A DNA stretch of 64,000 nucleotides from positions 2,976,001 to 3,040,000 of the forward strand of contig JAJKFH010000374.1 of the NCBI GenBank assembly GCA_023333565.1, read 5' to 3'. Position numbers and translations under genes: made by a program. Positions within the stretch are counted from its first letter, which is position 1, and each line of letters starts with the position of its first letter. This document shows, piece after piece, positions 24,347-34,965 of this stretch. Under the pieces are notes generated by a model. That model was not told the origin of the DNA. It made no database searches and saw only the letters and a program-made list of their open reading frames with translations. The stretch comes from Puffinus mauretanicus (lineage: Eukaryota; Chordata; Aves; Procellariiformes; Procellariidae).

Positions 24347-26962
24347 CATTTTACAGTGGGGTGCTAAGGGGTTTACATCTTTTTGTAGTTAAGCAAATTC
24401 TCTATTTCTTTGTTGTTCATTCAACACACCAACATTTAGCAGGCCCACTTGCTTGTCACAAAAAAAATTAGGCTTAGCCTCCCGGGCTCCCTTCTCCCCT
24501 GAAGAATTTGAAATGCACACAAGCAAACAGAGCAGCAGAAGGAAAGCTGCTTCATTAGTTATTTTTCAAGGTGAGAAGTTAAGGACAAAATTAAGCTATC
24601 AAGTCTCATTCAGATCTGAGGCCCCGCCACACTTGATCCAGCTATAATACATTAGCATGTTTCTACCTGTAAGCCCCCATTTCACACTGCGAGCTTACAG
24701 GGAGCCAGAGGTGGTAACATGACCATCTACAACACAATCAAAGTGCACTTCAGTTTCCCTAGGACCCAAAATCCCAAGAGTTTCCATAACCTCCAGGGTC
24801 AGCTTTCCCAGGCAGAGGCTTGGAACAACACTCGCTGATCTGATTATTACAGAGGTCATTGCCAACAGTAAAGTAAATAAAGTAAACAAAGAATAATAAA
24901 TTAGTAAAAGGTTCTCGGCAACAGGGTAAGAGCAATGTCTGGGAGCACAGCCACTATCTGCTGAGCTACAAAAACTCACCCAACAGATGTGTTGTCCCTA
25001 GGTGGGAATTTAGTCAAGCCTCACATGGTCCTTGGCCAGCCATTGACCATGCTGCCTGGAATAACAGCAGGAACAGGGCAAGGGAGCATAGAAGGTATGA
25101 AAAATCCCACTGAAACCCAACCGATTATGTTGCTTTATCTTCTTTTTCACTTTCTTTGTCGCTCCTGATTGCCCTTCAGCAAACGCTGTGACTGACAGGT
25201 ACACTTCAGCTTTCCTGCTGCCCTATCCAGGACCATGAAATTATGAAAAAATTGCAAAGAGAATGATGAAATAAATACCCTTTTATCTGATCTACCACAG
25301 CTCTCACATGACAGCTGCTGCTTTCCAGGCTCCTCTTTGTCCTTCTGGCAACAAACGTTAAAGAAGCATCCTGGAAATTAAAGGCAGCTGAGAGAGACTT
25401 CGCACAGCTGGGAAGGAGCCCATGGCAAACACAATCCCAAGGAAACCAGACAGCAATGCCAACGCAAAAACCCGGCTGGCGCAAGAGCTGTGCGGCCAGC
25501 TGAGCCCCTCCGATCCCGTTGCTTTGGTCCTTCAGCATCCACATTACTACCAGCACAGAACAAGAGTGCCACTGTGTCCCTTTGGGGAGCAAAACCAACT
25601 CCCTGAGCACATTTGTTTATCAAAGAAATTAAGATCTGTGTCATTTGCCATTACTGCTCCGTTTACACCACATTCAGAACATTAGGCCATTTTGTTTATT
25701 CAGCAACATACAATTATGTGATCGCTCTGACGCGAGGGGGGTGGAGGGAGTCGGAGCGCAGGGTGGAGAGCAAGGAGGCAGAATTGCACTTATTTTCACA
25801 ATGCCTCTTGGACAGAAACTCATTAAGGTTTAACTCGCATCCTTCCAAGCAATCATAACACATAAACATAATGCAATATACAGTGCAAAGGAAGTTCTTC
25901 AGGGGAAAACAGCCTGGACTTAGTCCAAAGCAGGTGGCACCGTGCCCACAGTTCCTGTGCAGCTCTTCTGTACACGCGGTGCTGCTCCGCGCCTCCCTTT
26001 TTCCAGAAGCCGAGAGGCCTGAGCCTCGTCTCCCATAAAACACTATTTTGACCTTGCCCTTGGTCATTTTATATTGGTCGAGTAGACGGCCCTCTTCACT
26101 TCACGGAATAAAGTCTCTTCTGATAAAAGCGGGATGCCTCGTTGCAGTCAGGGTGTGAGAAGAAAAGGGGGACCCGGACGAAACAGCAACGCCGATACGC
26201 TGCATTGCTCACTTGACGAGTAGCAAAACGTATCCCTGAAACTGCTCTAGTTTATATGTAAAACCAGATGCCATGCAAGTTTGCCCCAGGCTCAGCGAGA
26301 CATCGACGTGTTGGAGGACAGAGGCAGAAGGGGAATTCACACCTGGGTGTTTTTAGTTATTGCACAGGGAAAGGATGCAAGGGCATGGAAAGGAGAGCAG
26401 TCACAAGGAGCTTTGCCTGCCAAGGTAAAGTTTGGGCATCTCAATCAAAAGCAACAATCCCCAGAAGTGCCATTCTACTTTCTTCTGACCTTAGAAAAGT
26501 CTGAGGACACCTTCATTTTTGACATTAAGGGGAACAGGCACAGAACACAGGTGCTTTTGGGCTACACACAGTATTTTCTTCCATTTTCACTGCTGAAACC
26601 TGGGGAAGGCAAAGCAAAACCTCAGTAAACTAGACCCACAGACCGGGGGTTGGACCATCTAAACTATGCACAGGTAACTGTGAAAACGGGATGGAAAGGA
26701 GAACACTTAGGGTCCCAGTGCTGCTGCCAGCATTTTGAATGCATCTTTCCTAGAATTGCTGTCACAGAGGGTATAACACCAGGGCAAAGCCCATCCTCAT
26801 TGCAGCACTCAGTTCCTCCATCCAGGGAGGGAATGGCTGGGGGAAATCCTTAGAGACACCTCCACACCGAGCCCAGAAGGATGGGCTCCTAACTCTTGCT
26901 ACTTTTACTTGCATGCATCTTAAAACCATTGGAAAATTGTTTTAATTGTCCTCCTACTGAAG
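24347..26962. other. Gene-free sequence including a CpG-dense patch
   Basis: No gene is supported. Frames on the minus strand reach 134 codons (25206-25610) and 117 codons (25714-26067), with no recognisable domain. The CpG-dense patch at 25.7-26.2 kb is the only marked departure from background. I see no mobile element that I can name. Confidence 0.55.
25725..26240. promoter_or_regulatory. CpG-dense patch, possible unmethylated or conserved element
   Basis: By eye about twenty CpG dinucleotides fall in roughly 500 bases (for example in 'gacgcgagg', 'gtcggagcgc', 'acacgcggtg', 'ctccgcgcc', 'acgccgatacgctg'), while neighbouring kilobases hold only a few each. Retained CpGs suggest a germline-unmethylated element, a young insertion, or constraint. 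AATAAA occurs at 26106 and a minus-strand open frame of 117 codons overlaps (25714-26067). I recognise no protein in it, no exon with convincing splice sites and no known repeat. An old promoter, an enhancer or an LTR-like piece are all possible. Confidence 0.3.
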
Positions 26963-27112
26963 TGGGGGGTGGGTAGGGGTGGGGGTGTTTTTTGTTTGGG
27001 TTTTTTTTTTGTTGGTGGTGGTTTGGTTTTGTGGGTTGTTTTTTGGGTTGGGGGGGGGGTGTTTGTTTGGGTTTTTTTGTTTTTGTTTTTGTTTTTTTTT
27101 TAATTTATTTAT
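26963..27112 (+). repeat. G/T-rich low-complexity tract with strong G-quadruplex motif
   Basis: About 150 bases consist almost entirely of G and T. The 5' end, 26964-26985, reads as G6, T, G3, TA, G4, T, G5, a four-run quadruplex motif with loops of one or two bases. A further G10 run lies at 27050-27059. The T-rich 3' half ends in 'gttttttttttaattt'. In reverse complement the tract resembles the A/C-rich tracts at 5.8 and 55.7 kb. It is likely unstable in length. Confidence 0.85.
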
Positions 27113-30100
27113 TCCTCCCTGGCACTAAACAGCTCATTAAATCCAAGTCTTGGAGGGCACAATTTTAATTGGCCCTTAGCTGTCTCTAGGTGAAAAGGGA
27201 CCTCTCAGAAGTTGGCAGGGACAGTTGCTTGGCCCTGTGCAGCCTGAATCACGGAATAATTGACATCAGAAACTGGCACATGTTTACTCTATTCCCTCTC
27301 TAACCTTGGGCCACGTGAGGCACTTTTAGGAGCGAGTCTGCTGGGGATGTGGGGACACCACCTTAATCAGGAACACCAGAAATAAGGATCTGTCCTTTGC
27401 CTGTCTTGCTGGAGATTGGATGCCCAGCCATTTGTGAACCTGCTCTGGCTGCCACAGGGGTAAAGAAAACCAGCCACCTCTATTGATAAAGCTTTAGCTT
27501 TTTTCCTAACCCTAAAGCTCCCCCCTCACCTTCACACACCACCCCACCCCCGCTATTTTAATCCTGTTCCTTCTTGACCTATTCACTATGGACATGGGGG
27601 ATGCCCAGAGCCTCTCATTTGCCATCTGCAAACCAGACCTGACGTGTCTGAAAGATTATGCAGCCACAAACTGGAGGCAACTTCAAAATTTAACTGGAAA
27701 ATTTCATTTTGTATGTGCTTATAACAGTATTATTCCAATCTAAAAATGCATACAAAGGCAGACATCATCTAGTGAATATAGACGTCTTATCCATTACTAA
27801 GTAAAAACATCAAAGAGTACATGGAGAAAAGCAAACATAATCTATCTGCTCCCTTCAAACTGTAATGAGCACTCTTTCTGAGCCAGAGAGCGCGCCTGCC
27901 ACGATCACACCAGCAAACATGAACATCACCAGGGGAACATTCATAAAACTGCACCTTTATAAATAAGATCTTGCTCATTAACACACGGCAGAATAAAACA
28001 TTAGGAGCCTTTCATTTAATCCTTATTTAGTATGGATGTAAAATCTGGATCTTCTAGTACTCAGATCCTTCATTCCCAAAGGCATTTCCCAAGCAGGCAG
28101 CAGAGGTCCAGCAGCCCTGGAAGAGAGACAGCCTTAACTGCTCATTGCTCTGCTGAGCTTCACATACTGGCTCCTCTTAGATCTCTCCCAATTTCTGGCT
28201 GGTAATGCTTAGTGTTTCTTCAACACTGTCTTTAAAGCATTTCAGCTTGTCGGACAGCACAAAGAATTGGGAAAGCAATTACCTTCAAGTTTTAAAGAAA
28301 AGAGAAAGAATTCAACTACCACAGTGCAAAAGCACTCTCTAGGCTATGCATAAATTGTGGTGCCGGTTCAGCATGGATTTTCTTCTTTCTATTCCAGATC
28401 TTTCATTTCAAGACAGCTGAACCTGAATGCCTTGGCCTCAAACTCCTTGCAGAAGCACACTCCCCCCTGCTCAGCTAATAATCTCTTTTCTCCTATTCCT
28501 TCTCACCTTGAAGTAGAAAGCATCCGTCATTATCCAGAAATCAGCAGCACTGAAAAAATAAGCAGCCTTTCATGTCAGGCAGTCTGCTGCTACTCATGTC
28601 CTTCCATGAACTCAGCCTACTTTCACCTCTTCAATTCCCCACAAAGACTGAAACATGTAACTGTGCACTGACTTTGCAAACTACACACTGAAATGGGAAC
28701 ACTTTGGAATAAATTACACTGAAAACTAACAGGTAGGCAAAGAACTCAAGGAACAACTTAGGAGCGTGTGAACAAACAGGTCTGTTACGCCAGGATGCCG
28801 CAGCCCATAATTTAAAGCCACACGATGCCCCTTGAGCATCCCAGTACTGGGCTGTGCTTCTTTGTAATTTGCGAGGCAGGAGTTGCTTTTCCCCCGCCAA
28901 GTGCCACATACAATACCCACAGATAGCAAGGGGTGTCCCTGTTACACCCAAGAGAAAGATGCCATGCAAGGATAAAAGCAAAAATGCTGCCATCAATTTG
29001 TTGGCAATAAGAAAACAAAAATCAATGTTGTCCAATTTCCTTCCACACTGAAATGTATTATTTGCAATTCTCCCAGTCTATGTTCTACAATTTCTGCTTC
29101 GTTCCCCGCAAGCAACAATTACCAAAACATCGGCCCATTATTTGAATTGAAGCTTTTAGAAACTCAAGGGCCAACCAGGGAGCACAGGGCCCAGATCTTT
29201 CAACTTATTTCTCTTACCACTGTACTAACAAACAAATGACACAATGAAAAGGCAGCGCCAGGTGCCCGATCAGCTCCCCAAACCCAGCTAGCAACCAGGG
29301 CTCTTTTAAAAAAAGACAAAAAAAAGTGCCTGTGCATTAGTGAAACACAGTTGTCCTTTGAATTGATTTGGAGCTTCTAAACAGGCTCCATTTTCCAGGC
29401 TCCTAGTCCAACTCTGAGTTGCCCGGACGGAAGGAAAAATCTGCTCCCACAAAAATTTGCAGATGGCTTTTGATTTTTCCCAGGTGCTAACCACACACAA
29501 TTCCCATTAAAGTCTGCTCAAAGTGTAGGAGTGCAGAGCTAGACCATAAATTCTACCTCCCAGGTTCCTCCACGTCTAGCTTAGTTATGCTGCAGCTTAT
29601 TTTGTTGCAATATTGACCTTAAACAGTAATTGAAAAAATAAATCCATATGACTCAACCATGCGTTCAATCTCATTCCTGCTCCATGCTCAGATCAAGCTG
29701 GATGCCACTGAGCTCTGCTTCACAGGAACGCTTGAATTGCACTGTTTCATTAGATGATCTTGAAAAAGAACTAGCGAAAGGAGTTTTCTGAAACCTGCTC
29801 TCTTACTGCCACAGCAGGGTTGCTTTTTGCTCTGCAAAGGCATGCTGCTGTTCCCTTCAACTACAGGAGAAACATCAATCAATAGAATCAGCCCAGGCTT
29901 GGTGGAAGCCTTAAGATGTTCTAAGAAAACCAAGAGCAAAGGGGCTGAGGGAGATGCAGAAGGAGGGACCGGGCAGGTTATATGTAGCTTACCAAGAGTC
30001 ACCTCTGCCTGGAAGGAAAGGATGAAACACCCAAGAACAGACTTGATTGCTAGCATTTGACCCCGAACCAGCCTCCTGTAGATACAGGACAACCTGCGGC

Positions 30101-32329
30101 ATCAGGGAAAAATCCCTCTGAGGGATTCCACAGAGAGAAGCACCAGCCACCTCCTGCAACAGCGCATGGGAAATTCAACCCCTCTTGTTTCTACAGCAGA
30201 CAGGGACTTAAAGGGACACATTGCACTAAATCAGTTTGCGTAAGGCTGGAGTTTTTACCTCCCCCATATCTTGATCTAAAAACGAGAGTACATTTGAACA
30301 CATACACGATATGGACATGGCTGTAGCCACCGCAGATGTGCGGGCACATAGGGTTCTGCTCATCTCAGTTGCTCTCTGCAGCTTTGGAAACCCATTCATC
30401 TGCCATTTAACGTGCACCGGGAGAGGCAATTTAACAGAGCAGTGAAATGCCATAAGATATAGAACAGGAAGCAAAAAATACCACTTACAAGTATTAAAAA
30501 TAGAAAGTATTAGACATTAACAAAATCATTACAATACTCAGAGAGCATGCCTGGACAACTGCACTCACATTACATTTACACAGGCACATGTAACACAGCT
30601 GAAGAATTTGATCAGACATAGTCAAATGTCTGATAATTGCCATTTCCAAAACCAAGCTAGTGTCTCCTGCAGGACCTGGTAGACCTCGCTTGTCCTCGCT
30701 GCAGGGAACACCACCCTGACACGCTCCATCTGCTCAGCTGTCCTACTGTCCGACCTGACCTCCCAAGATTATCCCCAAAAGCCGGAGAAGAAAAAAAAAG
30801 GTTAAGCCCAACTCATAATTGATGGAGACACGTGATTTAACACCACCAAAACCTACCAGAGTGGAGTAGCACGATGCCAACACTTGGCTAAGGAGCAGTA
30901 AGAAATTTACTCAAAGTGGGAGCACTCAGAGGTAGCTTCACCCATACCCGCTTTTCCTCATTACCCACTTACAAGGATCAGGAGTTTGTGCTTGCTTTCT
31001 CGTGGAATGAAAGCAGTAATAATCCCCATAAGTTTCACAATTTTTTGCCAAGTTAAGGGGGGGAACACTTAATTTCCATTCTAATTTTCAAAAAAAACAT
31101 TATTAAACAGAATGACCTCCTAAAAACTAAGGATTCCCACTCTAAAAAATCCTGATACTATCTTTCCCAAAAAACTAGTATCTATCAGAATAGTGCATTT
31201 CTGTTGCACTAGTTGCTTTTATCAAATCAGTGCCTGAGGCATAAAAATAACTGTCATCCCCAAGTAAACGTTTCTCTGCATATAGGCTCCAAGCAGAATA
31301 CGACTGACTTCATGGTAATAGTCAAAAAGTCAACGTGCCTGAAGACTTGTTCATGCCAGGATCACTGACATGAAAGGAAAAGCACACACCAATATTTCTA
31401 TCTGCAGTTTCAGTGCCTCCAATAGCTATGTGCAAGTTCACTTGCATCCATGATGTTCCTGGATCATTCATCTTTGGCCTCTCCTCTAGGGTTTAACCCG
31501 ATCTGCTGCAGCCTGCCTTATACACAAAATGCTTGGACCAGAACAGATGCAAATGCAAGTCCTTCAAGGCACCACTGGAATTTCGGTCTGCAGAGATGAC
31601 GAGTCTTTGGGGCCCCCTAATAACCCTCCAGGACATGCTCCTGCAGCACGCACACACAGAGTCGAGCTTCCCACAGCCTGACCCTTGACAACCATTTTCT
31701 GGGTACACAGAGCTAGTCCGAGTCCATAAACATCTCCCTCTTTGCAACCTGAAACCAAGATTGGTTTCAGAAGGTTGACTCTAATCAAATCGAACTCATT
31801 TTTGAGACAGTTTGTAGCAGAGGGAGGCAATCAGCTTTTGATTTCCAGCAGGGAGAAAAGTGCATTCCCCAGCCCATGCCTCTCATGCCATTAGCTGTTA
31901 CCTGTGGGTGCTCTGCCAAACACAAACTGAGAGCAGCTACTCATTCGGATACACTGGGTGTTTGCTTTGCAATTTCCTGCTTCCTCCTTCTTTTTCTCCT
32001 AGTGTTCCTAGGAGATTTCTCAAAAGCAGCCAACTAGTCAAGGAATACAGGGTGCATAAAGAATCAATAGGACTTGTTGCCTAACCCACTTCAGTATTTT
32101 TAAGATGTCATCCAAAACATGTAACATATTAGATCTGAACAAGCAATTAATACTATGTCCTCTAATAATAGCCTGCATGATAAAGTGAGACATAGACCAA
32201 GGTTGGGCTTTAGAGTTGAAAAACACAGCACTTCTGAACTGCTCAAGCATCCCAGCATAGGATTTATCTTAAAATGTGCGTACAGTCTTTCAAAGCAACC
32301 CTGACATCTTAAAGTGCAAATCAGACAGG
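27113..32329. other. Gene-free unique sequence
   Basis: No gene is supported. Minus-strand frames of 134 codons (28631-29035 and 29688-30092) show no motif I recognise. A C-rich patch at about 27.52-27.55 kb and scattered short A or T runs are the only low-complexity sequence. No interspersed repeat is recognised in these 5 kb. Confidence 0.6.
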
Positions 32330-32450
32330 GAAGTCTTTGGAATATGCCCTCTCACATCACTGTACCAAAACCAAGAAACTGAGGCAGGGAGAAATTAAAG
32401 ATTTGTTCAGCATGGTCTAAAATTGAAGAGGACAAATTCTCAGATGCATC
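32330..32450 (-). mobile_element. MIR-like SINE fragment, antisense
   Basis: Plus-strand positions 32375-32391 read GAAACTGAGGCAGGGAG, followed by 'aaattaaagatttgttcagcatg'. On the minus strand this is 'CAAATCTTTAATTTCTCCCTGCCTCAGTTTC', close to the MIR 'CAAGTCACTTAACCTCTCTGTGCCTCAGTTTC' block. Flanks on both sides are too degraded to place the ends. The match is short, roughly 45 bases, but the base order is characteristic of the family. Confidence 0.5.
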
Positions 32451-32522
32451 TCATCTACTTTCCTGTGGTTGCTGCTGAAAGCCAGCAGAGTCACACCACT
32501 TACCTCAGTATGTTCAAAGAGG

Positions 32523-32554
32523 TTTTTTTTCCATCAGCTTTTTTTTTTTCTTTT
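32523..32554. repeat. T-rich tract
   Basis: T8 (32523-32530), then T11 (32539-32549), C, and T5 within 32 bases. Simple sequence with no element recognised next to it. Confidence 0.8.
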
Positions 32555-33029
32555 TAAAACTATGTACATTGCTGCATATCCTGATACCTGCTGCTGCAGC
32601 AAGCACAGTGCTTTGCAAGATTTGAGCTCTCGACAAGAGATGCAGAAATGAGCAGACCTTAATGAATTTTTGCCTCTCTTGTCCACCAGCCCGCTCTCCC
32701 CTTCCCATCACACCCCAGCCCAGCTTGCACCAGAGAGCGGGAAGGACCCCTGTGCACCCGGAGGGGCTGTGTTGCTCCACCTATTCCCAAATTATCTGGA
32801 GCATGAAAGTGGACATCAATCAAGACCAAAAATCTCTTTAATACCAACTCCTGACATGATTTGCATGGAAATAAAGAGACATCTTTGCACTACTTTTCTG
32901 GTTTCCATCAGACATTGGCACAGACCATCTAAGGTGCCTCTGATTGCTGTTGCCTTCCAAATATTAAGTGACTGGCAATCCCAGAGCAAAGTTTACACTA
33001 ATTCAGTAATCACACTGTATTTATTGAAA

Positions 33030-33330
33030 GGCTTATAATCCCATGAGCAAAGACATTCAAGAGGCTTAAGGAATGAAAAGCTGCTGACAGGAGGGCATGC
33101 AAAGAGTCACTCATAATGGCATCTTAAGAGGGTCTGTAATCAACAAGATACACATGGCACAGGGAGTCAGATTAAGCACAGCCGTCTTGCTAAAATGATT
33201 TGAACTATGATGTGAGCATGAAAATGAGGCAGGCAAATAAAAGCCTGTAAAAAAGGGGGATAAAGAGGGAGACAGGTCTGCATTATGATTTTATTCAGGT
33301 CATCAATGAACATTTTAAGGCTGAGAGTCA
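33030..33330. promoter_or_regulatory. Candidate conserved non-coding element
   Basis: About 300 bases of unique sequence show many ATTA, AATAAA and GATAA-type cores ('ctcataatggcatcttaag', 'ctgtaatcaacaagatac', 'gcattatgattttattcagg') and no stop-free frame of note. The texture is like deeply conserved enhancers near developmental genes. There is no direct evidence of conservation. Confidence 0.2.
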
Positions 33331-33468
33331 AGCTGGCGGTTTCCTGGAGGTTCCTCAGATATTTTGACTAAATGGGAATTTTCTTGTCATCTGTCAACAT
33401 TTGGATCCGACTCACTTACACTCTTTCTCTTCTTCCCATATGCACCATGCACACTTTCATGTGTATAT

Positions 33469-33494
33469 GCATGTGCCCAGGTGCATGTGCCCAG
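33469..33494. repeat. Short tandem duplication of GCATGTGCCCAG
   Basis: GCATGTGCCCAG (33469-33480) is followed at once by GT and the same 12 bases (33481-33494), inside a wider TG/CA-rich stretch from about 33440. Probably slippage-derived. Confidence 0.65.
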
Positions 33495-33833
33495 CACACA
33501 TTTACACAAATGTATCCATGTATTCTTGGCATACTTCACAGTTATTACAAGCCAAGAAAAGAGCATTTTGGCCCCAAAGTAACTGCAGATTGTGCCCTGG
33601 CAATGCTATCTTTTCCCTCTCTGTCCTATCAAGGTGCCTTACATTTGATATCATGAAATCACAAGACATCATTGCCTCTAGAGCTGACAAGAGAGCAGTC
33701 TTCACAGTCAATTTAACCTCTCTATTCAAACGGCAAATTGATTTTTTGTGATGCAGACATCTGTCCCAGTAGGGACTAAACCAACACTCACCAAATTATT
33801 CTTCCCAGATTACAGAGGAGCTATCAGATGGTA

Positions 33834-33894
33834 AAGACTTCTCTCCCAGTGACTCAAGCTTTGTTTGAGTCACTGTTGGAAAGATGAAAGTCTT
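33834..33894. repeat. Two-part inverted repeat (hairpin) with paired AP-1-type sites
   Basis: The inner arms CAGTGACTCAA (33847-33857) and TTGAGTCACTG (33865-33875) are perfect complements around a 7-base loop. The outer arms AAGACTT (33834-33840) and AAGTCTT (33888-33894) are also perfect complements, separated from the inner arms by asymmetric internal bulges of 6 and 12 bases. A transcript would fold into a ~61-nt stem-loop, in the size range of pre-miRNA hairpins. Each inner arm carries a consensus AP-1 heptamer, TGACTCA at 33850-33856 and TGAGTCA at 33866-33872, facing each other. Whether the structure acts as RNA, as a paired protein site or not at all is unknown. I recognise no known miRNA seed. 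Confidence 0.7.
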
Positions 33895-34869
33895 CCCACT
33901 TCATGAGACAAAAATGAGAAAAATCATCCCCTTGTGAAGAGCAGAGCACACAAAATGTCTCTGCTGGTTCCCAGGGCACAGGCAACATCTGTGAACCGGC
34001 TGGGAGCTGAAGTGCTGCTCAGGCACGCTTGCATCGCTCCTGAGGTTACTCCCAGCATCCTGAAAATCTGGGACCATCAGGGTGTTAAAGTGACATGGGA
34101 GGTTCACTCGGGCTTGCAGAGCTCAGCATAGAGCAGAATTTTATCCTTGCTGCACCTGGAGGATAAAAATTAAAGCAAGATTTTTCTCCTGGGTTTTTTT
34201 TGGATCAGGTCTACCTTGAAAACTTCACTGTTCAGAGAGGAAAGGCCACGTTGCCTCTTGGCCCACTGGCTGAACAAGCACATTTCCTACATGGTAATAC
34301 TCCGTGGTAGCCAACACAAAGGCAATCAGGTTTCCCTTAGAAAAGCTTTCCCGGGGCTTTTCACTACTCAGAGCTCCCCAGTTACCAAAAGCCAAACCTC
34401 AGAATAACCTACACCAGCCAATACCGGCACCAATAGCAAGGCACACACGTGAGCATCAACCACACATTAGTTGCATGGAAAAACCTCTGGACTCTCTACC
34501 CCATGCAGCACATAGCCAGGATGGCCAGAAAAAGTCAGCCCAGGCTGCAACCTTTTCGTCTTTTTTCGCATTAAAAGCTCGCCGATGCCGAGGGGAGCAC
34601 AGAGCCCTGCAAACAAACACAGACTGCTTGCAGGAAAAGCCTCCTACCCTGACAAGCACAACTCAGCCAATCTTTTTGACTGTTTCCCCTCTGCAAAGAG
34701 TCCGGATTTATCTAAACTACTATTCTTTCTTAAAAAAGACAAAACAAAACAAAAGAGCACTTACGTATTGTAAGGATTACAACAGAATTTGCCCAGTACT
34801 TTTCACAATAAGGAAGAACTTTATGACACCTTAATTACTTAAACCTCCAGCCACCCACCAAAAAGAAGC

Positions 34870-34965
34870 AACGTCAGTCTCATTTTAGACAGGAGACTAA
34901 GGCATAAATTCATGCCACGGCAGTCCTTTAGTAGACACTGCTGAAAGCAGTGATCCGTGCAGTGC
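34870..34965 (-). mobile_element. Possible MIR-like SINE fragment, antisense
   Basis: Plus-strand positions 34881-34903 contain CATTTTAGACAGGAGACTAA followed by 'ggca', resembling antisense MIR 'CATTTTACAGATGGGGAAACTGAGGCA'. The continuation ('ttcatgccacggcagtcctttagtagac') only loosely follows the family's 'CTTGCCCAAGGTCACACAGCAAGT'. The call rests on about 25 informative bases, so it could be coincidence. Confidence 0.4.

Noticed and set aside
24745..24765. 'cttcagtttccct' as another MIR core
   Set aside because: The flanking bases do not follow the family on either side.
26100..26112. AATAAA at the edge of the CpG-dense patch as a gene or LTR polyadenylation signal
   Set aside because: The hexamer is common in AT-rich DNA, and no coding region, LTR ends or downstream GT-rich element could be tied to it.
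34304..34834. 176-codon plus-strand frame as a gene
   Set aside because: Low-information Thr/Ser/Gln/Pro-rich string that becomes Lys-rich over an (AAAAC)3 repeat; no known motif.
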